Assembly (NCBI GenBank): GCA_947165805.1
Contig: CAMVBT010000033.1
Coordinates: 1-12,968, forward strand
Origin: an uncultured Clostridia bacterium
Lineage (GTDB): Bacteria > Bacillota > Clostridia > Oscillospirales > Ruminococcaceae
Reading direction: 5' to 3'
Length of the DNA stretch: 12,968 nucleotides
In this document: in pieces, positions 5,896-12,968 of the stretch
Layout: the number at the start of each line of letters is the position of its first letter
Numbering within the stretch: the first letter of the stretch is position 1
Program-made: the position numbers and the translations under genes
The notes under the pieces: model-generated
The model's database searches: none
Told to the model about the DNA's origin: nothing
The model's input: only the letters and a program-made list of their open reading frames with translations

Positions 5896-8800
5896 ATAAC
5901 AGGATAACAGGGCTCAGCAGAACGACGCTGCGTACCCTCATAATAAGCATTCTCGTCATAGTTTTCTTTGTCGGTATAGTTATTCTGTACTATAATATGG
6001 TCTATGCGAGAGAGCGCGACAACATCATCTTAAAGGGTGAATTGTCCTCCGTCAGGGCTGCCGAGCAGTTCGACAAGTACCTCTCCACGAATATAGACGC
6101 GGTAAAGCTTTCGGCATACGGGCTTGATGAGCTGATACAGAATAAAAGACCGGACAGCGAGATACAGGACTATATCGTCGCGCAGTCCACTTCGATAAGG
6201 AACACCGTGCTCGAAAATATGACGGGGCTTTACGGATATATCAACGGACGCTTTTTCAGCGGTACCTACTGGGAGCCGCCCGAGGGTTATGTCGCGACGG
6301 AGCGCCCGTGGTACACAAAACCGATGGAGCACAGCGGCAATATAACCGTACTCGACCCTTACACCGATGTGCAGACCGGAAATACGATGCTTGCTATCGG
6401 AAAGGTGCTGTGTGACGGGAAAAGCGTCATTTCTCTCGATGTGTCGCTCGAACAGATACAGAAGATAACCGAGGAGGCCGTGGGGCCCGGACACGCCGAC
6501 TTTGAGATGATACTCAACGAACGCGGTGTTGTTGTGGCGCACTCGGACAAAGCGGAGATCGGCAAGGATTATACCGACGGGTCCGGAACGCTCGGCGCTA
6601 TGATAGTGGAAAATCTCGGCAGGACAAAGAACAACTATTTCGAGTTCGCGCTCGGCGATTCCCATTATATCGCCTATTACGCGGATATGCAGAACGACTG
6701 GCGCTGTGTCTCCGTAAAGGAAACGACGCGCGTATTCCTGTCGCTGACGGTGATACTCTGGCTGACGATAAGCTTTGTTCTCGCGATAGTATTTATAGTG
6801 GGAGCTATAATGGCATCTTCTGCGAAGCGCAGTCTCATGACCGAGCGCCTGAGCAAGCAGCTTTCCTCGACCGCGGATATATACATATCACTGCATGAGA
6901 TAAACTTTGTTACCGACACGTTCGTCGAGGTGCAGAACAACAAAGCGGAAGCCTCGCAGATGATCGGCGAGACGAGAAACAACTGTCAGCAGATGATACG
7001 CGCGATAATGACGAAGTTCTCCGATGAATCGACCCGCGCCGGCATACTTGATTTCGTGGATTTCTCGAAGCTCGACGCGCGTCTCAAAGACAGCAACACC
7101 ATAACCTCCGAGTTCTTAAGCGCGGACAAAAAATGGCGCAGAGCGCGTTACATCGTTTCGGGAAGGCTTGCCGACGGACGCGTCTCGAACGCCATGTATC
7201 TGATCGAGGATATTGACGCGGAGAAGCGCGACCGCGACACTGCCTTGGACGCGGTAAAGATGATGAACGAGCAGATCTCGTCCGTCGCGAACATCTATTT
7301 CTCGATGTACGACGTCGATCTCGAAAACGACAGGTTCCGCGAGGTCAAGACCCACGTCACGAACATCGGGCAGCTCAACACCGAATACATAGACAATGCT
7401 CAGGCTGCCACGCTCGCGATCGTCGAAAAGATGACCAACCCGATATCGAGACAGGCTATGAGCGAGTTCATCGACTTTTCCACGCTTGACGCGAGACTGC
7501 GGGACTCCAATACCGTCACCGAGGAATTTTTAAGCAGCGATGATATCTGGTGCAGAGCGAGATTTGTCATCGCGAAGTGCGGGGACGACGGCACTATCGA
7601 GCACGTTCTGTGGCTCGTCGAGAGCATAGACGAGGAAAAGAGAAAGCGCGACAAGCTCGCCGAAGCCGCCGAAACGCTGAATTACCGCATCTCGTCCATT
7701 TCCAACATCTACATGACCGCGCATGAGCTTGATCTGCCGACCGACACCTTCACCGAGATAAAAGCGGACAGCAAGTATGTCGCCGATCTTGTTGACGAGA
7801 GCAATATACACGCGCAGGCGACCATAAAGCACGTTATGGAGAATGTCTGCGACCCGTCGTGCGTTGACGAGGTTATAAGATTTATCGATCTTTCGACGCT
7901 CGAACGCCGCATGAAACGCGTTAATACCATCACTATCGAATATATGAACAAGGAAAAGCTGTGGAGACGCGGACGCTTCGTCGCGTCGAGGCGTGACGGA
8001 AAAGGAAGGCTCCTGCGCGCTCTGTGGCTCACCGAGGATATCAACGACGAAAAGGCGGAGCGTGACAAGCTCGTCGATCTGTCCGAGCGCGCTATAGCGG
8101 CGAGTGAAGCGAAATCCTCGTTCCTGTCGAATATGTCGCATGAGATAAGAACCCCTATCAACGCAGTGCTCGGAATGAACGAGATGATACTGCGCGAGTG
8201 CGACGACAAGAATATCCTCGCTTACTCCGAGAGCATCAGAACGGCGGGCTCGACGCTTCTCGGGCTTGTCAACGATATACTTGACTTCTCGAAGATAGAA
8301 GCCGGCAAAATGGAGATAATCCCCGTTGACTACGACCTGTCGAGCGTGATAAACGACCTTGTCAATATGATACAGACAAAGGCGGACAGCAAGGGGCTGG
8401 AGCTCGTGCTTGAAATAAGCAGGACAGTCCCGAAGCTGCTCCACGGCGACGAGGTGCGCATAAAGCAGGTGATAACGAATATACTCACAAATGCCGTGAA
8501 GTACACCGAGAAGGGCTCCGTCACATTCTGCATAGACTATGAAAAGATACCCGATGAGCCGGACAGCGTGATGCTGAATATCGCGGTCAAGGATACCGGT
8601 ATCGGCATAAAGAAGGAGGATATGAATAAGCTGTTCTCCGAGTTCGACCGTATCGAGGAAGAACGCAACCGCAAGGTCGAGGGTACGGGGCTTGGAATGA
8701 GCATCACAAAGCAGCTGCTCGAAATGATGGATTCGCAGCTTGAAGTGGAGAGCATCTACGAGCTTGGTTCAAAATTCTCGTTCAGCCTGAAACAGCGTGT

Positions 8801-9926
8801 GGTAAAGTGGGATGAGCTCGGTGACTATGAAGCTGCTTACAAGGCTTCTCTCGGCAAGCGAAAGAAGTATCATGAGACATTCCACGCTCCCGACGCGCAG
8901 GTGCTTATCGTCGATGATACGCCGATGAACCTGACAGTATTCATAAGTCTGCTCAAACAGACAGGCATACAGATAGATACAGCAAACAGCGGAGATGAGG
9001 GGCTTGCGATGATGCAGGACAAGAAATACGACATCATCTTCCTCGACCACATGATGCCCGGAAAGGACGGCATAGAGACGCTTCACGAGATGCGGGCGCT
9101 GGAAAAAAACCCGAACCTGAAAACTCCGGCGGTGTGCCTTACCGCGAACGCGATATCGGGCGCGCGCGAACAGTACCTCGCGGCGGGCTTCGACGATTAT
9201 CTCACAAAGCCCATAGACTCCGCGAAGCTCGAGGAAATGCTGATCGCTTACCTGCCGCAGGAGCTCATACAGTATCCGGACAGCACCGCGGAAACGGAGA
9301 GTGCCGATGACGGTATGATATTCGGCGACGAGCCGGGGCTGCCGAAGTTCATCTACGACATCGGCGAGATCGACACCGAGGCGGGAGTTGTGAACTGCGG
9401 CTCGGTCGAGGGCTATCTCTCCGCGCTGAACACCTACGCGGGAATGATAAACGATCACGCCGACGAGACCGAGAAATTCTGGCAGGCGGGCGACCTTCAG
9501 AACGCGACGATAAAGATACACGCGATGAAGAGCACCTCCCGCATCATCGGAGCTCTTGAGATAGGAGAGCTTGCACAGGAGCTCGAGCTTGCCGGAAAAG
9601 CGGGAGACAAGGACAAGGTAGGCGCGCGGATCGGCGAGCTGCTGGCAAGGTGCAGAAAGCTCGGCGAGCAGTTAAAGCCGCTTATCGGCGACAAAGCGGA
9701 GGAAGAAGATGACTCCGGCAAAACGCCGATATCGCAGGACGAGCTGAACGAAGCCTACTCGCTCATAAAGGAAGCGCTCGAATATCTGCAGTTCGACAAT
9801 GTGAACGAGATAGCGGAGAGCTTCAGGGACTACAGGATACCCGAGGCGGAAAAGGAACGTGTCGGAAAGATCATTGCGGCGGTCGAAAACCTCGATTACG
9901 ACAAGCTGCCGGAAATACTTGAATAA
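5892..9926 (+). CDS. Hybrid sensor histidine kinase: dCache, three PAS-like modules, HisKA, HATPase, receiver, HPt
   Basis: 1344 residues. It repeats the layout of the preceding gene: TM1 (about 14-35), extracytoplasmic dCache-like domain, TM2 (about 283-306), three 138-residue modules (from 320, 458 and 596). Here the H-box is intact, FLSNMSHEIRTP, with His750. The HATPase keeps its N-box (TNILTNAVKYT), G1 (DTGIG), F-box (LFSEFDRI) and G2 (GTGLGM). A receiver follows (about 1003-1120) with acidic pair D1008/D1009, phospho-acceptor D1052 in FLDHMMPGKDG, T1084 and K1106. An HPt domain follows with H1210 in IHAMKSTSRIIG, then a helical C-terminal domain of about 75 residues as often found at the end of clostridial hybrid kinases. 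This is a complete internal phosphorelay ending in an HPt that can pass phosphate to a separate receiver, most simply the protein encoded 15 nt downstream. ATG start with AAGGAG at 5878-5883, overlapping the previous stop (translational coupling likely). The signal sensed is unknown. Confidence 0.95.
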   Translation: MNNRITGLSRTTLRTLIISILVIVFFVGIVILYYNMVYARERDNIILKGELSSVRAAEQFDKYLSTNIDAVKLSAYGLDELIQNKRPDSEIQDYIVAQSTSIRNTVLENMTGLYGYINGRFFSGTYWEPPEGYVATERPWYTKPMEHSGNITVLDPYTDVQTGNTMLAIGKVLCDGKSVISLDVSLEQIQKITEEAVGPGHADFEMILNERGVVVAHSDKAEIGKDYTDGSGTLGAMIVENLGRTKNNYFEFALGDSHYIAYYADMQNDWRCVSVKETTRVFLSLTVILWLTISFVLAIVFIVGAIMASSAKRSLMTERLSKQLSSTADIYISLHEINFVTDTFVEVQNNKAEASQMIGETRNNCQQMIRAIMTKFSDESTRAGILDFVDFSKLDARLKDSNTITSEFLSADKKWRRARYIVSGRLADGRVSNAMYLIEDIDAEKRDRDTALDAVKMMNEQISSVANIYFSMYDVDLENDRFREVKTHVTNIGQLNTEYIDNAQAATLAIVEKMTNPISRQAMSEFIDFSTLDARLRDSNTVTEEFLSSDDIWCRARFVIAKCGDDGTIEHVLWLVESIDEEKRKRDKLAEAAETLNYRISSISNIYMTAHELDLPTDTFTEIKADSKYVADLVDESNIHAQATIKHVMENVCDPSCVDEVIRFIDLSTLERRMKRVNTITIEYMNKEKLWRRGRFVASRRDGKGRLLRALWLTEDINDEKAERDKLVDLSERAIAASEAKSSFLSNMSHEIRTPINAVLGMNEMILRECDDKNILAYSESIRTAGSTLLGLVNDILDFSKIEAGKMEIIPVDYDLSSVINDLVNMIQTKADSKGLELVLEISRTVPKLLHGDEVRIKQVITNILTNAVKYTEKGSVTFCIDYEKIPDEPDSVMLNIAVKDTGIGIKKEDMNKLFSEFDRIEEERNRKVEGTGLGMSITKQLLEMMDSQLEVESIYELGSKFSFSLKQRVVKWDELGDYEAAYKASLGKRKKYHETFHAPDAQVLIVDDTPMNLTVFISLLKQTGIQIDTANSGDEGLAMMQDKKYDIIFLDHMMPGKDGIETLHEMRALEKNPNLKTPAVCLTANAISGAREQYLAAGFDDYLTKPIDSAKLEEMLIAYLPQELIQYPDSTAETESADDGMIFGDEPGLPKFIYDIGEIDTEAGVVNCGSVEGYLSALNTYAGMINDHADETEKFWQAGDLQNATIKIHAMKSTSRIIGALEIGELAQELELAGKAGDKDKVGARIGELLARCRKLGEQLKPLIGDKAEEEDDSGKTPISQDELNEAYSLIKEALEYLQFDNVNEIAESFRDYRIPEAEKERVGKIIAAVENLDYDKLPEILE
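6849..8090 (+). repeat. Three tandem 138-residue PAS-like modules within the hybrid kinase
   Basis: The modules start at residues 320, 458 and 596, the same residue numbers as in the upstream paralogue. Module 1 is the most conserved between the two genes: 38 identical bases occur at 3922-3959 and 6843-6880. Modules match their positional partner in the other gene better than their neighbours in the same protein, so the triplication came before the gene duplication. Confidence 0.85.
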
Positions 9927-9941
9927 GGAAGGATAAAAATT

Positions 9942-10763
9942 ATGGCTGAAAACGGAATACCGGATATCCTGATCATCAGTCAGGGCTCGGCGTTTATGGT
10001 GAACTCGCTCGAAAACAATCTTAAACGGGAGGGTCTGTACATTACGAAATGCGAGCCGACAGTAAGGGATGTCGACGAGCATATCGACGAAAAGGATATG
10101 GTCATACTGTTCGCGGGGGAGTATATAACCGGATCGGGCTCGGCATTATCGTATATTTCCTCCAAGTGCGCGAACGAATGTATAAATTTCTGCGTAGTCG
10201 GATATCCGAACGAGATACAGGAGATCAAGAAGGCGGTCGGTGTCGAGCGCATAACCGCGGAGTTCGCGCGCCCGTTCGATATGAAGGATTTCTGCGCAAA
10301 GATAAAGGCAATTGCCAACGGCGAGACTGTAAAAGTCTCTGACGACGCGCAGAACTATACCGTGAACAACAGGAAAAGACACTCTATCCTGCTCTGCGAC
10401 GACGATATGATGTTCCTCAAAATGGTGCAGGAATGGCTGAAAGACGCGTACAACATCACGATAGTCAAGACCGGACTCATGGCGGTGCCGTTCGCGCTGA
10501 ACCACCAGCCCGATCTTATCCTGCTCGACTTCGAGATGCCCGTGATGAACGGCCCGAAGGTGCTCGAAGCCCTGCGCGGGGACAAGAAAACGGCGCAGAT
10601 ACCGGTCGTGTTCCTCACGGGCCATTCCGACAGGGACAGCGTTATGGAGGTCATGAAGCTGCGCCCGCAGGGGTACCTGCTCAAATCCACGAAGAAAGAG
10701 GACATTATCGCGTCGGTCGATAATTTCTTCGCTACGGGTCAGTGGAAAAATGTACAGACATAA
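9942..10763 (+). CDS. Response regulator with a degenerate and an intact receiver domain, no output domain
   Basis: 273 residues in two halves. The C-terminal receiver (about 147-268) is complete: acidic cluster D153-D155 (CDDD), phospho-acceptor D196 in LLDFEMPVMNG, T226 in FLTGHSD and K248 in YLLKS. The N-terminal half (about 7-130) has the same alternating strand-helix pattern, but the acidic pocket is SQG (13-15), the phospho-acceptor position is Phe57 (VILFAGEY) and the Lys position is Arg110 (FARPFD). It is thus a pseudo-receiver that cannot be phosphorylated in the normal way. There is no DNA-binding or enzymatic output, so signalling must go through protein contacts or by serving as a phosphate carrier or sink. 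GGAAGGA (9927-9933) precedes the ATG; the gap to the hybrid kinase is 15 nt, making it the natural acceptor of that kinase's HPt (inference). Confidence 0.9.
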   Translation: MAENGIPDILIISQGSAFMVNSLENNLKREGLYITKCEPTVRDVDEHIDEKDMVILFAGEYITGSGSALSYISSKCANECINFCVVGYPNEIQEIKKAVGVERITAEFARPFDMKDFCAKIKAIANGETVKVSDDAQNYTVNNRKRHSILLCDDDMMFLKMVQEWLKDAYNITIVKTGLMAVPFALNHQPDLILLDFEMPVMNGPKVLEALRGDKKTAQIPVVFLTGHSDRDSVMEVMKLRPQGYLLKSTKKEDIIASVDNFFATGQWKNVQT

Positions 10764-10781
10764 AAACAAAGGGAGCGGACA

Positions 10782-12179
10782 ATGGGAGAATTGATAGCGC
10801 GCATAGGCGTACTTGAATTTGTGCAGGCATTGATAGAGCTGTGGAACGGCGTATTCCTGCTTATAATGATATTTTCGCTGATGCTGGGCAAGCATACCCA
10901 CAGGGTCAGCAGCAGGATAAAGATACCGCTCACGAACGAGATACTGACATTCTTTATCGCTCTGTTCCTGTACAACATATTCAGCGTCATAGTGATAGTT
11001 ACCGAGGGCGCGGAGCCGGGGATATGGCGGAACGTCAAGATCGTGTCCCTCTTCGGGTATTACGCGGCCGGCGCGTTTCAGACACTGCTTTTCCTGCAAT
11101 TGATAAAGAAACATATTGCGGAGAAGAACAATATGAAAAAGCTCGGATACGCGGTGACGGCTGTGCAGCTTTTGCAGGTGCCGTGTATCGTACTGCTTGC
11201 GGCAACGCCGTTCACGGGCGCGCTCTATTACCTCGACGAGGAGAATTATTACGACCGCGGAGAGCTTTTCTGGGTGTGGTATTATACCACGATAGTGTCC
11301 TTCGTGTTCATTATCGCGGTGATCGCGCTGAACTGGAAAACGCTTGACGGCTTTCTGAAAAAGATCGTCATAACCGCTGCCGTGATCCCGCTGATCGCGT
11401 TCATTTTCAACTTTGTCCATTCCGAAATAAGCTGGAACAATATCTCGGCATCGCTTTTAGCGATGATAATATATATGCTGTATGAACAGAACAGGACTTC
11501 CGTTACCGTGCAGGCTGTTACCGAGCTTTCGGAAACGAAGCGGCAGCTCGCCGAAAGAGAGCTTGCGCTCGAACAGAGCAAGAACGAGACTCTCATGGCG
11601 CAGATACAGCCGCATTTCATCAACAATTCGCTAATGGCGATACGCTCGCAGTGCGTGAATTATCCGGAGGTCTATGAGAGCATAACGAACTTTTCGCTTT
11701 ATCTGCGGTCGAACTTCGAGGCGCTCGGGAATACGCAGAAGATAGGCTTTGACCGCGAAATGGAGTCGATAGAAGCATATCTCGCGCTCGAGCAGCAGAA
11801 TTTCGGCGACAGGCTTAAAGTTGAGTATGACATCGGGTACGACAGCTTCTCCATACCGCCGCTGATAGTTCAGCCGCTTGTCGAGAACGCCGTGCGGCAC
11901 GGTATAGCGACCCGCGAAAAGGGCGGCACTGTACGGATAAAGACAAGATACGATGATGGCGTGATAACCGTTGAGGTGACCGACGAGGGCAGAGGAAGCA
12001 GCAATATAACAACTCAGCAGAGCGCACGCAGGGGTATCGGCATCGAGAATGTCCGTGCGCGTCTGAAATATATGAATAACGGGGAGCTTGAGATAATACC
12101 GAACGAGAACGGTACTACGGCAAGGCTCACATTCACGGTGCGGGGAGGTATGGATAATGGTGACGGTATCGGTCGATGA
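10782..12179 (+). CDS. LytS-like membrane sensor histidine kinase (7-TM, His_kinase/HATPase_c)
   Basis: 465 residues. About seven hydrophobic segments fill residues 10-235, with no large extracellular domain, then a helical linker rich in Glu, Lys and Arg (about 240-272) and a PF06580-type kinase core. The phospho-acceptor is His278 in AQIQPHFINNSL. N369 lies in the N-box VQPLVENAVRHG, followed by a G1-like DEGRGS and G2-like RRGIGIENV. Family members autophosphorylate and pass phosphate to a single cognate regulator. GGGAG (10771-10775) stands 6 nt before the ATG. The gene starts 18 nt after the double-receiver gene and its last 23 nt overlap the next regulator gene, which is therefore its probable partner. 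The 7-TM sensor is not a family I can name; it may sense a membrane or hydrophobic cue. Confidence 0.92.
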   Translation: MGELIARIGVLEFVQALIELWNGVFLLIMIFSLMLGKHTHRVSSRIKIPLTNEILTFFIALFLYNIFSVIVIVTEGAEPGIWRNVKIVSLFGYYAAGAFQTLLFLQLIKKHIAEKNNMKKLGYAVTAVQLLQVPCIVLLAATPFTGALYYLDEENYYDRGELFWVWYYTTIVSFVFIIAVIALNWKTLDGFLKKIVITAAVIPLIAFIFNFVHSEISWNNISASLLAMIIYMLYEQNRTSVTVQAVTELSETKRQLAERELALEQSKNETLMAQIQPHFINNSLMAIRSQCVNYPEVYESITNFSLYLRSNFEALGNTQKIGFDREMESIEAYLALEQQNFGDRLKVEYDIGYDSFSIPPLIVQPLVENAVRHGIATREKGGTVRIKTRYDDGVITVEVTDEGRGSSNITTQQSARRGIGIENVRARLKYMNNGELEIIPNENGTTARLTFTVRGGMDNGDGIGR

Positions 12180-12858
12180 CCAGAAGGGCGCGGTCGAGCT
12201 GATGAAGCTGATGCTCACGCGCATAGACCCCGACGGCACGCATCTGGCCGCGACAAGCATGGAGGAAGCGTCGGAGCTCATAACCGAAGAGACCGAGGTA
12301 GCCTTTCTTGATATAGAGATGCCCGGAATGGACGGGATAGACGGAGCGGCAGGCTTGCAGAAGCGTTTCCCGCGGCTTAACATCATTTTCGTGACAGGGC
12401 ATCCCGAATACGCTCTGCGCTCTTATGATGTGTCGGCAAGCGCGTTTTTGCAGAAGCCTATCTATGAGCACGATATAGAGCGTGCTCTGAAAAGGCTGCG
12501 CGTACCGCTGAAAAAGAAAAAAAGCCCGCTTACAGTGCGGTGCAGGCCGTTCGCAATGTTTGTGAACGGCGGGAGCTTTACGTTCAGGCGGCAGAAAACG
12601 AACGAGCTGTTTGCGTATCTTGTTTACAGAAACGGGTCGTTCTGCACCACGGGAGAAGCTCTCGGGATACTGTATGACGGCGATCCCGACAAAGACGCAG
12701 CGTTTCGTCAGCTTACGATGGATATGCGGGACTGCCTTGCCGAGATCGGAGCGCAGTCACTCATTGTCAAGAAGTACGGCATGATCGGCATAGATATGGA
12801 GCGCCTCACCGTTGAGGGAAGGCTGAAGGATATTTCCGACGAATTCGGCTGGCTGTAA
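12157..12858 (+). CDS. SAPR/SARP-type two-component response regulator
   Basis: 233 residues. The N-terminal receiver (about 2-118) has D7/D8, phospho-acceptor D52 in FLDIEMPGMDG, T80 (FVTGHP) and K100 (LQKPI). A lysine-rich linker leads to a C-terminal winged-helix-like domain (about 128-225) reading RPFAMFVNG, FRRQKTNELFAYLVYRNG and DMRDCLAEIGA. That is the pattern of the SARP-like output of the COG3947 'SAPR family' regulators, a DNA-binding domain related to OmpR and the Streptomyces antibiotic regulators. No BTAD extension follows. The ATG at 12157 is chosen because GGGGAGG (12142-12148) stands 8 nt upstream; the ATG at 12150 belongs to the kinase frame. Overlap of 23 nt with the LytS-like kinase implies coupled translation and pairing. 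Possible targets include its own promoter, which carries 11-bp direct repeats. Confidence 0.9.
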   Translation: MVTVSVDDQKGAVELMKLMLTRIDPDGTHLAATSMEEASELITEETEVAFLDIEMPGMDGIDGAAGLQKRFPRLNIIFVTGHPEYALRSYDVSASAFLQKPIYEHDIERALKRLRVPLKKKKSPLTVRCRPFAMFVNGGSFTFRRQKTNELFAYLVYRNGSFCTTGEALGILYDGDPDKDAAFRQLTMDMRDCLAEIGAQSLIVKKYGMIGIDMERLTVEGRLKDISDEFGWL

Positions 12859-12883
12859 AAAATACATTCGGGAGATTTGATAA

Positions 12884-12968
12884 ATGATAAATAATGACAA
12901 TTTCGACAGGATAGCGGAAGCCCTGCTCACGGATTATTCGAGCGTTTACTATGTGGACGCGGTGACGA
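12884..12968 (+). CDS. Start of a further protein, possibly a sensor (N-terminal fragment, cut by window edge)
   Basis: Only 28 codons are present, beginning MINNDNFDRIAEALLTDYSS and continuing VYYVDAVT. The pattern 'IAEAL..DY..VYYVD..T' resembles the opening of the PAS-like modules seen in the two large kinases here, and that of N-terminal domains on clostridial GGDEF or kinase proteins. GGGAGA (12870-12875) lies 8 nt upstream and the gap to the previous gene is 25 nt, so it continues the operon. What follows the sensor segment cannot be seen. Confidence 0.7.
   Translation, partial: MINNDNFDRIAEALLTDYSSVYYVDAVT

Noticed and set aside
3928..8090. The repeated blocks considered as a CRISPR array or a mobile repeat.
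   Set aside because: The period is 414 nt of coding sequence, conserved at the protein level and diverged at the DNA level, so these are protein domain repeats.
10146..11420. Long minus-strand open frame of 424 codons across the double-receiver and LytS-like genes.
   Set aside because: It lies opposite two genes with complete, recognisable motifs, and its translation is rich in Arg, His and Tyr without domain patterns: an antisense shadow caused by codon bias.

Overview
The window looks like chromosomal DNA of a gut- or rumen-type Clostridia, probably Ruminococcus or a related Oscillospiraceae. This rests on protein style (tandem PAS-like modules on hybrid kinases, a SARP-type response regulator), frequent ATA isoleucine codons, strong AGGAG-type ribosome sites and sigma-A promoters. 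The taxonomic call is an inference.

Left part (1-1636, minus strand): a two-gene unit with a perfect consensus sigma-A promoter (TTGACA, 17 nt, TATAAT), a MATE-family multidrug exporter and, 16 nt downstream, the start of a chloramphenicol-acetyltransferase-like gene cut by the window edge. The exporter appears to start at a non-AUG codon. Middle (1637-2117): a divergent intergenic region of about 480 nt. It holds a 49-codon minus-strand open fragment that looks like a decayed gene end, a minus-strand hairpin with a U-tract, and an extended -10 promoter for the rightward operon preceded by 11-bp-spaced direct repeats.

Right part (2118 to the window end, plus strand): one tightly packed operon of signalling genes with gaps of 15-25 nt or overlaps and no visible terminator. 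In order: a PF13350-type tyrosine phosphatase homologue whose catalytic Cys is Ser; a membrane Cache/PAS-repeat histidine-kinase homologue whose phosphorylatable His is Asn and whose ATP lid is shortened; an intact, collinear paralogue with kinase, receiver, HPt and C-terminal domains; a double-receiver response regulator with one dead and one intact receiver and no output domain; a 7-TM LytS-like kinase; a SARP/SAPR-type response regulator; and the start of another protein, possibly a sensor.

The notable point is that a dead phosphatase, a dead kinase and a dead receiver sit together with intact counterparts. A reasonable model is a phosphorelay (H750 to D1052 to H1210 of the intact hybrid kinase, then D196 of the double-receiver protein), modulated by binding-only partners and coupled to a second, LytS/SAPR two-component pair that could autoregulate the operon through the promoter repeats. 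The residues are read directly from the sequence; the wiring is inference.
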